Assembly (NCBI GenBank): GCA_902562135.1
Contig: CACESE010000002.1
Coordinates: 1 to 64,000, forward strand
Origin: an uncultured SAR86 cluster bacterium
GTDB taxonomy: Bacteria; Pseudomonadota; Gammaproteobacteria; Magnimaribacterales; AG-339-G14
Direction: 5' to 3'
Length of the DNA: 64,000 nt
Shown here: positions 8,853 through 17,759 of the stretch, in pieces
Numbering within the stretch: position 1 is the stretch's first letter
How the letters are laid out: every line of letters starts with the position of its first letter
Notes under the pieces: model-generated
What the model was told of the DNA's origin: nothing
The model's input: only the letters and a program-made list of their open reading frames with translations
Database searches by the model: none
Translations under genes and position numbers: made by a program

Positions 8853-9770
8853 TTAATTATTAAAATAACTCTTCTGAATTAATTGATCTATTGTTGAAAT
8901 TTTTTTCTGTGTAGAGTCGATAAATACATGGATTCTTTCGTTATCATATTTTCCAATTCTAGAACTTTTTAAATTTTCTAAAAACTTATCAATAAATAAT
9001 AAAGCTTCATCGTTTTTGGGTAGATTTTGAAAACTTTTTTTAATGATTGTTAAGCATCTAAAAATTGATCTAGGAAACGAATCATCTTTAAACAAGAAGC
9101 TAATAACACTATCCTTAACTATTTCTCCTCTAGATACTTTTCTGTAAGCTTGATGAGCAGATAAAGTTTTTAATAAATTGACCCATTCTAATGTTGAAAG
9201 GTCTATTGTTCCTTCTTTCTCATCTGAAGTACAAATTGAATCGACTATTCTAGTTATCATATCTGCTCTTTCAATAAATCTTCCTAATCTTAAAAACTCA
9301 AATGCATAGCCCCTTGAAAAATTATCGGAAATTATTCCAAAAAATCTTTGTGAAGAAGATATGACTTCATAGATATTTTTTGCTCTTTTTCTTTTGCTCA
9401 CCGAAGTAGTCATTTCCTTGAGAAAATTCATTTCAATATTATTTAGTTCTTCCACTGCTGATCTTGGCAGATCATCTTTAATAAATTCAGAGTTATAAGA
9501 AGCAAAACTTAAACAAGACGCAATGGAATTAAGATTGTTTTTTTCTCTGCTTAGATAGTGAATTACATCAGATTCATTAAAACTTTTATGATTAACTAAA
9601 TAGTCATCTTTTGAATTCATTGCTTCTAAAATAGGTTCCCAGCCTAAAGATTTATCAATAGGGAAATCTAACATCATTTCAACATTTACATTTATCAGTC
9701 GCCCTGTGTTTTCTGCACGCTCAATATAACGAGCTAGCCAATATAGATGTTCAGCGTCTCTACTTAACAT
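8853..9770 (-). CDS. Alpha-E domain protein (DUF403)
   Basis: All-helical alpha-E family protein, recognised from the N-terminus MLSRDAEHLYWLARYIERAE and the later LRLGRFIERADMITRIVD near residues 165-182. Family members are encoded next to a circularly permuted ATP-grasp protein and often with Anbu and a transglutaminase-like protein; their biochemical role is not established. Here the ATG lies immediately after the ATP-grasp stop (no gap), so the two are tightly coupled. Length of 305 aa is usual. Confidence 0.88.
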   Translation of the reverse strand: MLSRDAEHLYWLARYIERAENTGRLINVNVEMMLDFPIDKSLGWEPILEAMNSKDDYLVNHKSFNESDVIHYLSREKNNLNSIASCLSFASYNSEFIKDDLPRSAVEELNNIEMNFLKEMTTSVSKRKRAKNIYEVISSSQRFFGIISDNFSRGYAFEFLRLGRFIERADMITRIVDSICTSDEKEGTIDLSTLEWVNLLKTLSAHQAYRKVSRGEIVKDSVISFLFKDDSFPRSIFRCLTIIKKSFQNLPKNDEALLFIDKFLENLKSSRIGKYDNERIHVFIDSTQKKISTIDQLIQKSYFNN

Positions 9771-11222
9771 TTAATCAATTACCCAAGTATCTTTGCTTCC
9801 GCCGCCTTGAGAGGAGTTTACAATCGAACTACCTTTTTTCAGTGCAACTCTAGTAAGGCCTCCAACCGTAACATAATGTTTTAAGCCACTTAATATGAAA
9901 GGCCTTAGATCTAAGTGCCTAGGTTCAATTCTATCGTTAGAAAATGTTGGTGATGTTGAGAGAGAAATATAAGGTTGTGCTACAAAATTTCTTGGATTAT
10001 TTTTAATTTTTCTAAAAATAGGTGCTACTTCGTTAGATTTTAAATCTTTACCGATAACAATTCCGTAACCCCCACTCTCTGCAACAGGTTTTATAACCAT
10101 ATTATGAATATTTTTTTCAACAAATTCTCTATGTTCTTTATTATTCATAAAATATGTATCAATATTTTTAAGAATTGGCTTCTCTTTTAGATAAAAATTA
10201 ATCATATCAGGCACATATGAATAAACAGCTTTATCATCAGCTATGCCACAACCAGGAGCATTAATAATGGATACTTTTTTTTGAGACCAACTTTTAATCA
10301 GACCTTTTACACCGATCGTAGATTCTGGATTACCAACTTCTGGATCTAAAAAATCATCATCTATTCTTCTGTAAATAACGTGAACTCTTTGTAAGCCCTC
10401 AATAGTTTTTTTATAAACATAATTATCTTTACCTACTTCTAAATCACTTCCCTCAACTAAATCAATTCCCATTTGTTGGGCTAGGTATGAATGTTCAAAA
10501 TAAGCCGAATTATATATACCAGGTGTAAGTAATACTATTTCGGGCGATTTAGTTTTTGCATTACTTACAGACGCTAATGTTTCGTATAATTTACTGGGAT
10601 AATCATCTACAGGGTTCACTCCATACTTATTAAATAAATCTGGCAAAACTCTTTTCATTACCATCCTATTTTCCAACATGTAAGATACACCAGAAGGAAC
10701 TCTTAAATTATCTTCTAAAACATAAAAATCTCCATCTTCTCCTTTTATTAAGTCCGATCCACATATATGAGACCAAATTCCATGCTTTAATTTCTTATTT
10801 AAACAGTATTTTTTATAGGCAGATGTTTTGAGAACTAAACTGTCATCAATCTTGAATTCTTCTAAAAATTTTTTTTTGTTATAACAATCTTCAATGAACA
10901 TATTTAATGCTTTTACTCTTTGAATCAATCCCTTTTCTACCATTTTCCACTCTTCTTTTTTAATTAGTCGAGGAATAAAATCCAATGGCCATGTTCTGTT
11001 ATCGCTTGAATTTGAATCATCTTGATACACTCTAAAAGTTATACCCATGGATTGAATTGCTGAAATAGTTGCAGAATTTATGTCCTTTAATTCTTCAAGC
11101 TTAAGAGAAGATAAAAAATTTAAGGTTTTTTGGGCATGTTTTCTTATTTTTAACGAATCGCCAAAAAATTCATCGTAAGAATTTCCTTCATCGGAATAAT
11201 TGATTAAACCATCTTTTTTCAT
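9771..11222 (-). CDS. Circularly permuted type-2 ATP-grasp protein (DUF404/DUF407)
   Basis: ATP-grasp fold protein of 483 aa belonging to the circularly permuted class, thought to ligate peptides or amines but without an assigned substrate. Visible: VLEDNLRVPSGVSYMLENR near 168-186, HVIYRRIDDDFLDP near 278-291, INAPGCGIADDKAVYSYVPD near 319-338, and the nucleotide-binding VIKPVAESGGYGIVIGK near 377-393. It is the first gene of the minus-strand block and is divergent from the Anbu protease gene, with 154 bases between their starts. This is the recurring Anbu neighbourhood. Confidence 0.9.
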   Translation of the reverse strand: MKKDGLINYSDEGNSYDEFFGDSLKIRKHAQKTLNFLSSLKLEELKDINSATISAIQSMGITFRVYQDDSNSSDNRTWPLDFIPRLIKKEEWKMVEKGLIQRVKALNMFIEDCYNKKKFLEEFKIDDSLVLKTSAYKKYCLNKKLKHGIWSHICGSDLIKGEDGDFYVLEDNLRVPSGVSYMLENRMVMKRVLPDLFNKYGVNPVDDYPSKLYETLASVSNAKTKSPEIVLLTPGIYNSAYFEHSYLAQQMGIDLVEGSDLEVGKDNYVYKKTIEGLQRVHVIYRRIDDDFLDPEVGNPESTIGVKGLIKSWSQKKVSIINAPGCGIADDKAVYSYVPDMINFYLKEKPILKNIDTYFMNNKEHREFVEKNIHNMVIKPVAESGGYGIVIGKDLKSNEVAPIFRKIKNNPRNFVAQPYISLSTSPTFSNDRIEPRHLDLRPFILSGLKHYVTVGGLTRVALKKGSSIVNSSQGGGSKDTWVID

Positions 11223-11322
11223 GGCAATTTATTATCTTATAAGCTTTTAAGTCCAGATAAAGGCATTTTTTTTGAGTAAGTCTAACGAAATGCACTAAAT
11301 TAATACAAAATTATTATTAAGA

Positions 11323-11352
11323 TTGATTTTCAGGTATGTAATGAATTATGTT
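11323..11352 (+). promoter_or_regulatory. Possible sigma-70 promoter for the Anbu gene
   Basis: In the 154-base divergent region, TTGATT (11323-11328) and TATGTT (11347-11352) are spaced by 18 bases. Initiation would fall near 11359, leaving a short leader before ATG 11377. The region is AT-rich, so chance matches are common. No obvious operator is seen. Confidence 0.3.
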
Positions 11353-11376
11353 AATTTTAATTAAAATAACAATTTT

Positions 11377-12111
11377 ATGACTTACTGTTTAGGAATAAAA
11401 GTTAATGAAGGCTTAGTTTTCGCTTCTGATTCTAGAACTAATGCCGGTTTAGACAATGTTGGTTCTTACTCAAAAATGTTCACCTATAACGTTGGTGATA
11501 GAGCTTTTGTTATAATGACAGCAGGCAACTTAGCCACTTCTCAAGCGGTATATCATAGAATTCAAAAAGACTTAGATAGTACCTCTCCAAAAATTAATTT
11601 AAATCTTTGTCAAGATTTAGAAGAAGTTGCAGAATATATTGGAGAAATAAGCCTTGAGTGCCAAAAAATAGGAAATGATATACCTTTGCAAGAGAGCGCT
11701 CAATTGGGATCAAGTTTTATCCTAGGCGGGCAAATAAAAAATCAATCTCCAAATATTATTCTAATTTATCCTGAAGGAAACCATATCCATGTTTCTGAAG
11801 ACAGTCCTTTTGTCCAAATTGGAGAAACTAAATACGGTAAACCAATATTAGATAGAACTATAGCTTCGGATACTCCATTAGGTGATACTGCCAGGGCTGC
11901 GTTACTTTCACTAGATTCTACTATGAGAAGTGACCTAACCGTTGGCCCGCCAATCGATTTCGTTGTTTTTAAAAAAGATCAAATAAATCTCGATTTTCAA
12001 GATAGACTAAAACTGGATTCTCCTTTTTTTCAAAAATTCTCAAATATTTGGCATGATGAACTTTTGAAAGCTATTAATCACCTTCCAAGATTTAATTGGG
12101 AAGACGTTTAA
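11377..12111 (+). CDS. Anbu (bacterial proteasome-homologue) peptidase subunit
   Basis: Ntn-hydrolase of the proteasome beta superfamily, Anbu type, 244 aa. After the initiator Met comes Thr2 (MTYCLGIKVNEGLVFASDSR), the expected nucleophile. Asp18 in SDSRTNAG and Lys33 in SYSKMF match the conserved active-site Asp and Lys. There is no propeptide to remove beyond Met1, as is usual for Anbu. Known members form open helical oligomers and lie beside ATP-grasp, alpha-E and transglutaminase-like genes. Here the first two are present divergently, while no transglutaminase is found in the window. Substrate unknown. The 3' end overlaps the convergent monooxygenase by 20 bases. Confidence 0.92.
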   Translation: MTYCLGIKVNEGLVFASDSRTNAGLDNVGSYSKMFTYNVGDRAFVIMTAGNLATSQAVYHRIQKDLDSTSPKINLNLCQDLEEVAEYIGEISLECQKIGNDIPLQESAQLGSSFILGGQIKNQSPNIILIYPEGNHIHVSEDSPFVQIGETKYGKPILDRTIASDTPLGDTARAALLSLDSTMRSDLTVGPPIDFVVFKKDQINLDFQDRLKLDSPFFQKFSNIWHDELLKAINHLPRFNWEDV

Positions 12112-13249
12112 TTTCATCCATTACATTGTATTTATGGATTGACTTCTGAATATCTTTTGCAAACATTTTCAAAATCAAATTCCTAAAAAAAACTAGAAAA
12201 ACATTCGATAAGTGATTAAAAGATCCTTGTAATTTTGATCTAAATTGAATTGTCTTTCCTCTTTTCAATCTCAATTTTTCATATTTTTTTAAACAATAAA
12301 TTAAATCGTCATTTTTACTCAACAATTCTGCTAAACAATAAGCATCTTCTATAGCTAAGCATGCACCCTGAGCCAAAAAAGGTAACACGGGATGTGCAGC
12401 ATCTCCCATTAATATTAAATTATTTGATACTAACTTTTTAATAGATTCTCTTTCAAAAAGACCCCATTTATGAATTTTGTATGATTTTGAAAATAATTCC
12501 ATAACTGTATCATTCCAAGAATTGAAATCAGAAAGTAGTTCAATTTTATTGCCTTCTGAAATCCATGACTCTTTTTCCCATTTCTTTTGTTTTTTTATTG
12601 CAACAAAGTTTATTTCCTCCCCTTTTGAAATTGGGTAATGAACTATATGTCCATCCGAACCTAAATGAATATTTATTTCATTCCAAAAAGAATGATTAGA
12701 TAGATTTTTTTTCGAAACAATTCCTCTCCAAGCGATTAAATTACTAAATTTCGGTTCATCGTTTAAAAAATATTTTTGCCTAAACTCCGAACGGATTCCA
12801 TCGCAAGCAACAAATAACTCTGACTTTTTTTCATCATCAAAAAAAAATTCCGTTGAATTATTTATTTCATTAAATTTTTTGCCAAAAATTAATTCTCCAC
12901 CCATGTTCAAATAAGTATTCTTAAGCAAATCAATTAAATCTTTTCGGTTGACGCTCAAGAAAACATCATCTCTTTCTTTGTTTAGAAGGACAGAATTAAT
13001 TATCTTCCCATTGTTAAAAGATCTAAAATTTACTCTTTTGGGTTTGTATCCTAAAGGAATTAAATTTTCTAACAATCCTGTTTTTTCTAAAAGAATTGTT
13101 GCATTTTTAGAAAGATTTATACCGGCTCCATATTCGCTTACGTCCCTATCCTGTTCATAAATTGTTACTGAAAAGTTATTTTTTTTTAAGCAACAGCCAA
13201 GAAACAAACCAGATATTCCTGCTCCAATAATGTTTATTTTCTTAAGCAT
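12092..13249 (-). CDS. FAD-dependent monooxygenase, group A (UbiH/salicylate hydroxylase-like)
   Basis: Single-component flavin hydroxylase fold, 385 aa. N-terminal dinucleotide motif [15 protein letters not shown] (GxGxxG at 9-14), the DG motif [10 protein letters not shown] at 147-156, and the second FAD motif [17 protein letters not shown] starting at 280 are all present. It would hydroxylate an aromatic or unsaturated ring with NAD(P)H and O2. It overlaps rlmN by 8 bases, so it is translated from the same message although unrelated in role. A ubiquinone-pathway hydroxylase is possible but the sequence does not decide it. Confidence 0.82.
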   Translation of the reverse strand: MLKKINIIGAGISGLFLGCCLKKNNFSVTIYEQDRDVSEYGAGINLSKNATILLEKTGLLENLIPLGYKPKRVNFRSFNNGKIINSVLLNKERDDVFLSVNRKDLIDLLKNTYLNMGGELIFGKKFNEINNSTEFFFDDEKKSELFVACDGIRSEFRQKYFLNDEPKFSNLIAWRGIVSKKNLSNHSFWNEINIHLGSDGHIVHYPISKGEEINFVAIKKQKKWEKESWISEGNKIELLSDFNSWNDTVMELFSKSYKIHKWGLFERESIKKLVSNNLILMGDAAHPVLPFLAQGACLAIEDAYCLAELLSKNDDLIYCLKKYEKLRLKRGKTIQFRSKLQGSFNHLSNVFLVFFRNLILKMFAKDIQKSIHKYNVMDEIKRLPN

Positions 13250-14363
13250 TGATTTCTATAGTTTTAACTTTTTTTTCTAACCTTTCTTTTCTTTTTGTTC
13301 TGTCTTGAACCTGACCAACCAATTGGCCACATGCAGCCATGATGTCGTCACCACGAGTAGATCTAATAGTTGTAATGAATCCTTTATTTACTAAATGGTC
13401 TTTGAATGCTCTGATTCTGTTATTAGATGGTTTTGAGTAATCAGATAGATTGAATTCGTTAAAGGGAATCAGATTAATTTTACATGGATAGTCTTTTAAC
13501 AAATCAGCTAATTCGCTAGCTGTATCTAAAGAATCATTTACGTCATTAATCAAAATGTATTCAAAAGTAGTGACTCTCCGATCATTAAAAGAATCTACAT
13601 ATCTTTTAACAGCATCTAGAAGTTCCTTTAAAGGATATTTCTTATTAATAGGCACTAAAACATTTCTCAAATCATTATTAGGGGCATGTAGAGATATGGT
13701 AAGAGAAACATCGGATACCTTAGACAACTTATCTATTTCCGGGACTAAGCCTGAAGTGCTTAAAGTAACTTTTCTCTTAGATAAGTTATATGCGGAATGA
13801 TGTCTCATAATTTTCATTGCATTAACGACGTTATCAAAATTTAATAAGGGCTCTCCCATACCCATCATTACGATATTTGTTATATTTTTATTATCGGCTT
13901 TTCTAGGAGCTCCAAAAGAATTTTCTGCGATCAGTACTTGACCTATGATTTCGCTTAAAGATAAATTCCGTGAAAAACCTTGTTTCCCAGTAGCACAAAA
14001 ACTACAATTTACGACGCATCCAACTTGAGAAGAAACACATAAAGTATTTCTTCCTTTATCTGGAATTAGCACCATCTCAATTGATTGATTATCTCCAACA
14101 CTTAAAAGCCATTTTTTAGTGCCATCCTCAGAATTTTCTGCGAGCAAAATTTTAGGATATTCAATAATACAATTATCAGATAAATAATTTCTCAGGAGTT
14201 TTGAAAAGTTAGACATTTTGTGAAAATCAGTGACGCCATTCTGATGTATCCATTTCAAAAGTTGATTAGCTCTAAAAGATTTTTCACCAATAGATTCAAA
14301 AAATTGAATTGTTTCGTCATAAGACAAATCTAATAAATTTTTTTTATCTACAATTGAGTTCAT
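13242..14363 (-). CDS. rlmN: 23S rRNA A2503 / tRNA A37 C2-methyltransferase (radical SAM)
   Basis: Radical-SAM methylase of A2503 in 23S rRNA and A37 in some tRNAs. The [4Fe-4S] motif CVVNCSFC occupies Cys116, Cys120 and Cys123. The downstream [11 protein letters not shown], the [12 protein letters not shown] segment (near 167-178), and the C-terminal [12 protein letters not shown] with its catalytic Cys are conserved. Length 373 aa is normal. It is the upstream partner of the flavin monooxygenase (8-base overlap). Confidence 0.96.
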   Translation of the reverse strand: MNSIVDKKNLLDLSYDETIQFFESIGEKSFRANQLLKWIHQNGVTDFHKMSNFSKLLRNYLSDNCIIEYPKILLAENSEDGTKKWLLSVGDNQSIEMVLIPDKGRNTLCVSSQVGCVVNCSFCATGKQGFSRNLSLSEIIGQVLIAENSFGAPRKADNKNITNIVMMGMGEPLLNFDNVVNAMKIMRHHSAYNLSKRKVTLSTSGLVPEIDKLSKVSDVSLTISLHAPNNDLRNVLVPINKKYPLKELLDAVKRYVDSFNDRRVTTFEYILINDVNDSLDTASELADLLKDYPCKINLIPFNEFNLSDYSKPSNNRIRAFKDHLVNKGFITTIRSTRGDDIMAACGQLVGQVQDRTKRKERLEKKVKTIEINA

Positions 14364-14390
14364 TGAAGAATAATGGATATAAAATGAAAA

Positions 14391-15848
14391 TTAATTTTTT
14401 GAAAAAACTAGATTTCCGTCTTCTAATTTAGAGAATTTTACATCTAACCAATCACGAATATAATCTTGATAGTTGACCCAAGGTTTTTTATCCCCTTGCT
14501 TTGGATGAAGATGAAGCGATCTTTGTATGTAACCTGATGAATAACCAGTTAACCAGTCAAAAGTTTCGCCAACGTTCTCTGGTTTTTTGGGACATGCAGC
14601 ATTAAATCCATTTTTATCCATAAAATTAATTAATCGGCAAATAAAAGTGCTTGTTAGATCTGCTTTAAGAGTCCAAGAAGCATTTATATATCCAAAAGAA
14701 TTAACAAAGTTAGGAATATCGCTATACATTAAACTCTTATAAGTCATTGTATCGGAAACATTTACAAGTTTATTATTTACAGAAATATCTATTCCACCAA
14801 AATTTTGGAGCACTAAGCCAGTGGCTGTGACAATTATATCCGCTTCTATTAATTCTCCTGATTTGACTCTTACTCCATTTTCTTCAAATTTTTCAATGTG
14901 ATCTGTAACAACAGTGGCCGATTTGTTTTTTATAGACTCAAAAAGATCGCTATTTGGAACGAGGCATAATCTTTGCTCCCAAGGGTTGTAATTAGGAACA
15001 AAGTGCTTATCGACATCAAAATCAGGTAATTCCTTTCTAATTTCATCTATAAGAAATTTTTTTGCTTTTTTTGGAAAAGCTCTAACTCTTTTAAATAAAA
15101 GTTGTTGAAGGTAAACGTTTCTAAACCTAATCAACTTATAAACAAATCTTTTAGGAAGAAACTTTTGAAGAAACAATGCTACTTTGTCTTCATCAGGTCT
15201 TGATACGAAATAAGTCGGAGATCTTTGCAACATAGTTACTAATTTAGCCTTTTTTGCTATTTCTGGAACAATAGTCGCAGCAGTGGCTCCGCTACCAATT
15301 ACTACAACTCTTTTATCTTCATAATTCAGTGATTCAGGCCACTTTTGGGGGTGTACGATTTGACCATTAAAATCATTGCTTCCTTGAAAATCCGGTTCAT
15401 GCCCTGATGAATATCTATAATAGCCTGCACACATATATAAAAATTTTGATTTATAAATAAATTTTTCAGAGGTTTTTTTATTTAGTACTTTAACTTCCCA
15501 TAAACATTCAGATTCATCCCAATTTGCCGATTCAACATGATGACTGTATTTAATTTTTTCATCTAAATTATATTCATCAATAGTTTCCTTTAAATAGTCC
15601 ATGATTAGAGGACCAGTAGCTATTGATTTTCTGTGGTTCCACGGTTTGAAAGAAAACCCAAGAGTGTGCATATCTGAATCTGATCTGATTCCTGGATATT
15701 TGAATAGATCCCAAGTACCACCAAAATTTTCTCTTCCCTCAAAAATTAAATAACTTTTGTTTGGGCAATTTGTATTGAAATGTGCTCCTGCTCCAATACC
15801 TGAAATTCCAGCTCCAACAACTATTACATCTAAAAAATTTTGATTCAT
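14391..15848 (-). CDS. Baeyer-Villiger-type flavin monooxygenase
   Basis: Class B flavoprotein monooxygenase of 485 aa. The first Rossmann motif VVGAGISGIGAG is at 11-20. The Baeyer-Villiger fingerprint FxGxxxHxxxWP is intact at 160-171 (FNGQIVHPQKWP), and the second Rossmann motif VVVIGSGATA lies at 181-190. The family inserts an oxygen next to a ketone to give an ester or lactone, or oxidises S/N centres. With the acyl-CoA genes nearby it may open ring or chain ketones; that is inference. The gene stands alone, 27 bases before rlmN. Confidence 0.88.
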   Translation of the reverse strand: MNQNFLDVIVVGAGISGIGAGAHFNTNCPNKSYLIFEGRENFGGTWDLFKYPGIRSDSDMHTLGFSFKPWNHRKSIATGPLIMDYLKETIDEYNLDEKIKYSHHVESANWDESECLWEVKVLNKKTSEKFIYKSKFLYMCAGYYRYSSGHEPDFQGSNDFNGQIVHPQKWPESLNYEDKRVVVIGSGATAATIVPEIAKKAKLVTMLQRSPTYFVSRPDEDKVALFLQKFLPKRFVYKLIRFRNVYLQQLLFKRVRAFPKKAKKFLIDEIRKELPDFDVDKHFVPNYNPWEQRLCLVPNSDLFESIKNKSATVVTDHIEKFEENGVRVKSGELIEADIIVTATGLVLQNFGGIDISVNNKLVNVSDTMTYKSLMYSDIPNFVNSFGYINASWTLKADLTSTFICRLINFMDKNGFNAACPKKPENVGETFDWLTGYSSGYIQRSLHLHPKQGDKKPWVNYQDYIRDWLDVKFSKLEDGNLVFSKN

Positions 15849-15883
15849 ACAATAATTATAATGTCATTTGTTTAGATTATGAA

Positions 15884-16246
15884 TTATTCATTTAAATCAA
15901 ATCCAGAATTGATCCAATCAGATATTCCACCTCGAAGAGAAAAAACTTTTTGATAGCCCATGTCTTGTAAAGTTTTAGCGCCAAGAATAGAACGAACTCC
16001 TCCGGCGCAATACAATACTATTTCATCAGATCTATCAGAAATGTGACTCTCAATCTCCCTATCAAGTATTCCTCTTCCAATGTGAAGTGCATTTTTTATT
16101 TTTCCAGAATTTAGTTCATTATCTTCTCGAATATCTATTAAATGAAAGTTATATTCACTGTCAATTAGGTGTTTAAGCTGAAAGATATCTATCTCTTGAA
16201 CATCAGTTGAAGCCTCAGAAACTAAATCGTAGAAACTTTTTTTCAT
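15884..16246 (-). CDS. Rhodanese-like domain protein
   Basis: Single rhodanese domain (~120 aa) of the GlpE/PspE style: LIDIREDNELNSGKIKNALH in the first half and the active-site loop CAGGVRS in the second, with the persulfide-accepting Cys present. Sulfur transfer from thiosulfate or a persulfide is the family activity; the physiological acceptor is unknown. I take ATG 16246 as the start because homology begins there, in preference to the in-frame TTG at 16276 inside the upstream gene. It starts one base after the stop of the small membrane protein. Confidence 0.85.
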   Translation of the reverse strand: MKKSFYDLVSEASTDVQEIDIFQLKHLIDSEYNFHLIDIREDNELNSGKIKNALHIGRGILDREIESHISDRSDEIVLYCAGGVRSILGAKTLQDMGYQKVFSLRGGISDWINSGFDLNE

Positions 16247-16247
16247 T

Positions 16248-16457
16248 TTAATTTGAGAAGTATTTCTTTTTAACAATTCTTACTAAAAAATAAAATGGAG
16301 ATATTATCAATACACAAACAAATAACTCAGCCCAAAAACTTAAATCCATCCTTTCTCTAATAAATGCTGCAATGTAAATACTTCCAAAACCCATAAATCC
16401 ATAAATAATAAATAGAGGGACATCAATTTTCGAGATTATATTTTTTAGATTCTCCAT
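16248..16457 (-). CDS. Small two-helix membrane protein (69 aa)
   Basis: Unrecognised small inner-membrane protein. Two hydrophobic stretches (about residues 13-31 and 40-60) with a short charged loop (RERMDLSF) and a basic C-terminal tail (RIVKKKYF) indicate both ends in the cytoplasm. It is followed after one base by the rhodanese gene, which suggests co-translation. A link to sulfur transfer or transport is only a guess from position. Confidence 0.6.
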   Translation of the reverse strand: MENLKNIISKIDVPLFIIYGFMGFGSIYIAAFIRERMDLSFWAELFVCVLIISPFYFLVRIVKKKYFSN

Positions 16458-16503
16458 TATATAACCTATATTATTACAGATAATAAAACGTGAGATTGAA
16501 ATA

Positions 16504-17274
16504 ATGAAAGACCAACAAGAATTAATATTAGATTATAAAAACCATACAACTTATATAAAAATAAATCGTCCTCCAAATAATTATTTTGATGCTGATTTAA
16601 TTTGTCAGATTGCAGACATTCTTGAAAAAATGGATCAGGATGATAATTGTCGATCTATTATTCTTCATTCCGAAGGAAAACATTTTTGTGCTGGGGCGGA
16701 TTTTACAAAATCCAATTTTAAAAATGAGTCTGAAGCATATTCAGCTCTTTATGATCAAGCAGTTAGGATGTTTAGAACAAAAAAACCGATAATAGCTGTT
16801 GTACAAGGGGCGGCTGTTGGAGGAGGTTTAGGAGTAGCCTTAGCCGCAGATTTTAGAATTGCATGCATGGAATCAAGATTTAGTGCAAATTTTGCAAAAT
16901 TAGGCTTTCATCAAGGCTTTGGTACAACTATTACCCTACCCAGAGTAGTAGGCCCACAAATGGCAAAAAAAATGTTACTTACCGGGGTGAGATTAAAAGG
17001 TAATGAAGCTTTCAAGATTGGATTAGCTGATTTTTTAGTAGATAGATCTGATCTCATGAATAAAGCTGAAGAACTCGCAGAGGATTTAAATAGTTCTGGA
17101 CCATTAGGTCTTCAAGCTATCAGACATACCATTAACGATGGAATTGCTGATCAGATTGAACAAATAGTTAAGTGGGAACATTCTGAACAAGACAGATTAA
17201 GAGAAACAGAAGACTTCAAGGAAGGTATCAAAGCTTCAATTGAGAGAAGAGTACCAAAATTTAAAGGAAGCTAA
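16504..17274 (+). CDS. Enoyl-CoA hydratase/isomerase (crotonase family)
   Basis: Crotonase-fold protein, 256 aa. Oxyanion-hole motifs are HFCAGADF near 57-64 and AVVQGAAVGGGLGVALAADFRIA near 99-121, followed by the family segment FAKLGFHQGFGTTITLPRVVG. The usual catalytic Glu pair is not obvious: the positions after the second motif carry His/Gln (GFHQGFG), so it may be an isomerase or act on an atypical substrate and may not be a classical hydratase. The last 4 bases overlap the convergent thioesterase. Confidence 0.85.
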   Translation: MKDQQELILDYKNHTTYIKINRPPNNYFDADLICQIADILEKMDQDDNCRSIILHSEGKHFCAGADFTKSNFKNESEAYSALYDQAVRMFRTKKPIIAVVQGAAVGGGLGVALAADFRIACMESRFSANFAKLGFHQGFGTTITLPRVVGPQMAKKMLLTGVRLKGNEAFKIGLADFLVDRSDLMNKAEELAEDLNSSGPLGLQAIRHTINDGIADQIEQIVKWEHSEQDRLRETEDFKEGIKASIERRVPKFKGS

Positions 17275-17747
17275 GATTTTATTTTTAATCTTAAATCAAA
17301 ATCTAATGGGCCTAAAGACTCGTGATTATCTTTTAAGTCTTTTATTCTATTGAATGTCTCATCTGGCATTGGTGCAGATTTCCTTATTTTCATATCAATA
17401 TGAATAAGCAAACACTCGGAAATAGCAGATAATTCTTGTTTTTCATTTAAGAGAATTGAAGCGTGATGAATTATTTTTCGATTCACGTTAACTATACGGT
17501 AACAAGGATAAATTTTGTCACCTAAAAGATTTTCTTTTACATATCTTATATTTTCCTCAAGCGTAAAAGTAGAATAAGTGTCTCTTATCGTTTCATGATC
17601 CCATGAGAAACCAAGATCTTTATACAAAACGCCTGAGCCTTCATCGAATATTTTTGAATAAAAAGCTACATTCATGTGACCGTTCATATCACACATATCC
17701 TTAGATACAGTTACAACATCGCCTTTATAGGGGAATTTATTTTCCAT
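17271..17747 (-). CDS. Hot-dog fold acyl-CoA thioesterase
   Basis: 4HBT-like thioesterase of 158 aa, recognised from the DMNGHMNVAFYSKIFDEGSG segment near 19-38, which carries the Asn-His active-site region, and the following Y-x-x-E-x-x-I-R-Y-V-K-E style strand near 62-71. It would hydrolyse an acyl-CoA thioester, consistent with the surrounding acyl-CoA genes. It is divergent from the photolyase-family gene with only 12 bases between the two start codons. Confidence 0.75.
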   Translation of the reverse strand: MENKFPYKGDVVTVSKDMCDMNGHMNVAFYSKIFDEGSGVLYKDLGFSWDHETIRDTYSTFTLEENIRYVKENLLGDKIYPCYRIVNVNRKIIHHASILLNEKQELSAISECLLIHIDMKIRKSAPMPDETFNRIKDLKDNHESLGPLDFDLRLKIKS

Positions 17748-17759
17748 ACAATAAAATTT

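Noticed and set aside
17676..17759. Upstream extension of the photolyase frame
   Set aside because: It has no ATG, no homology to the family, and would overlap the divergent thioesterase start.
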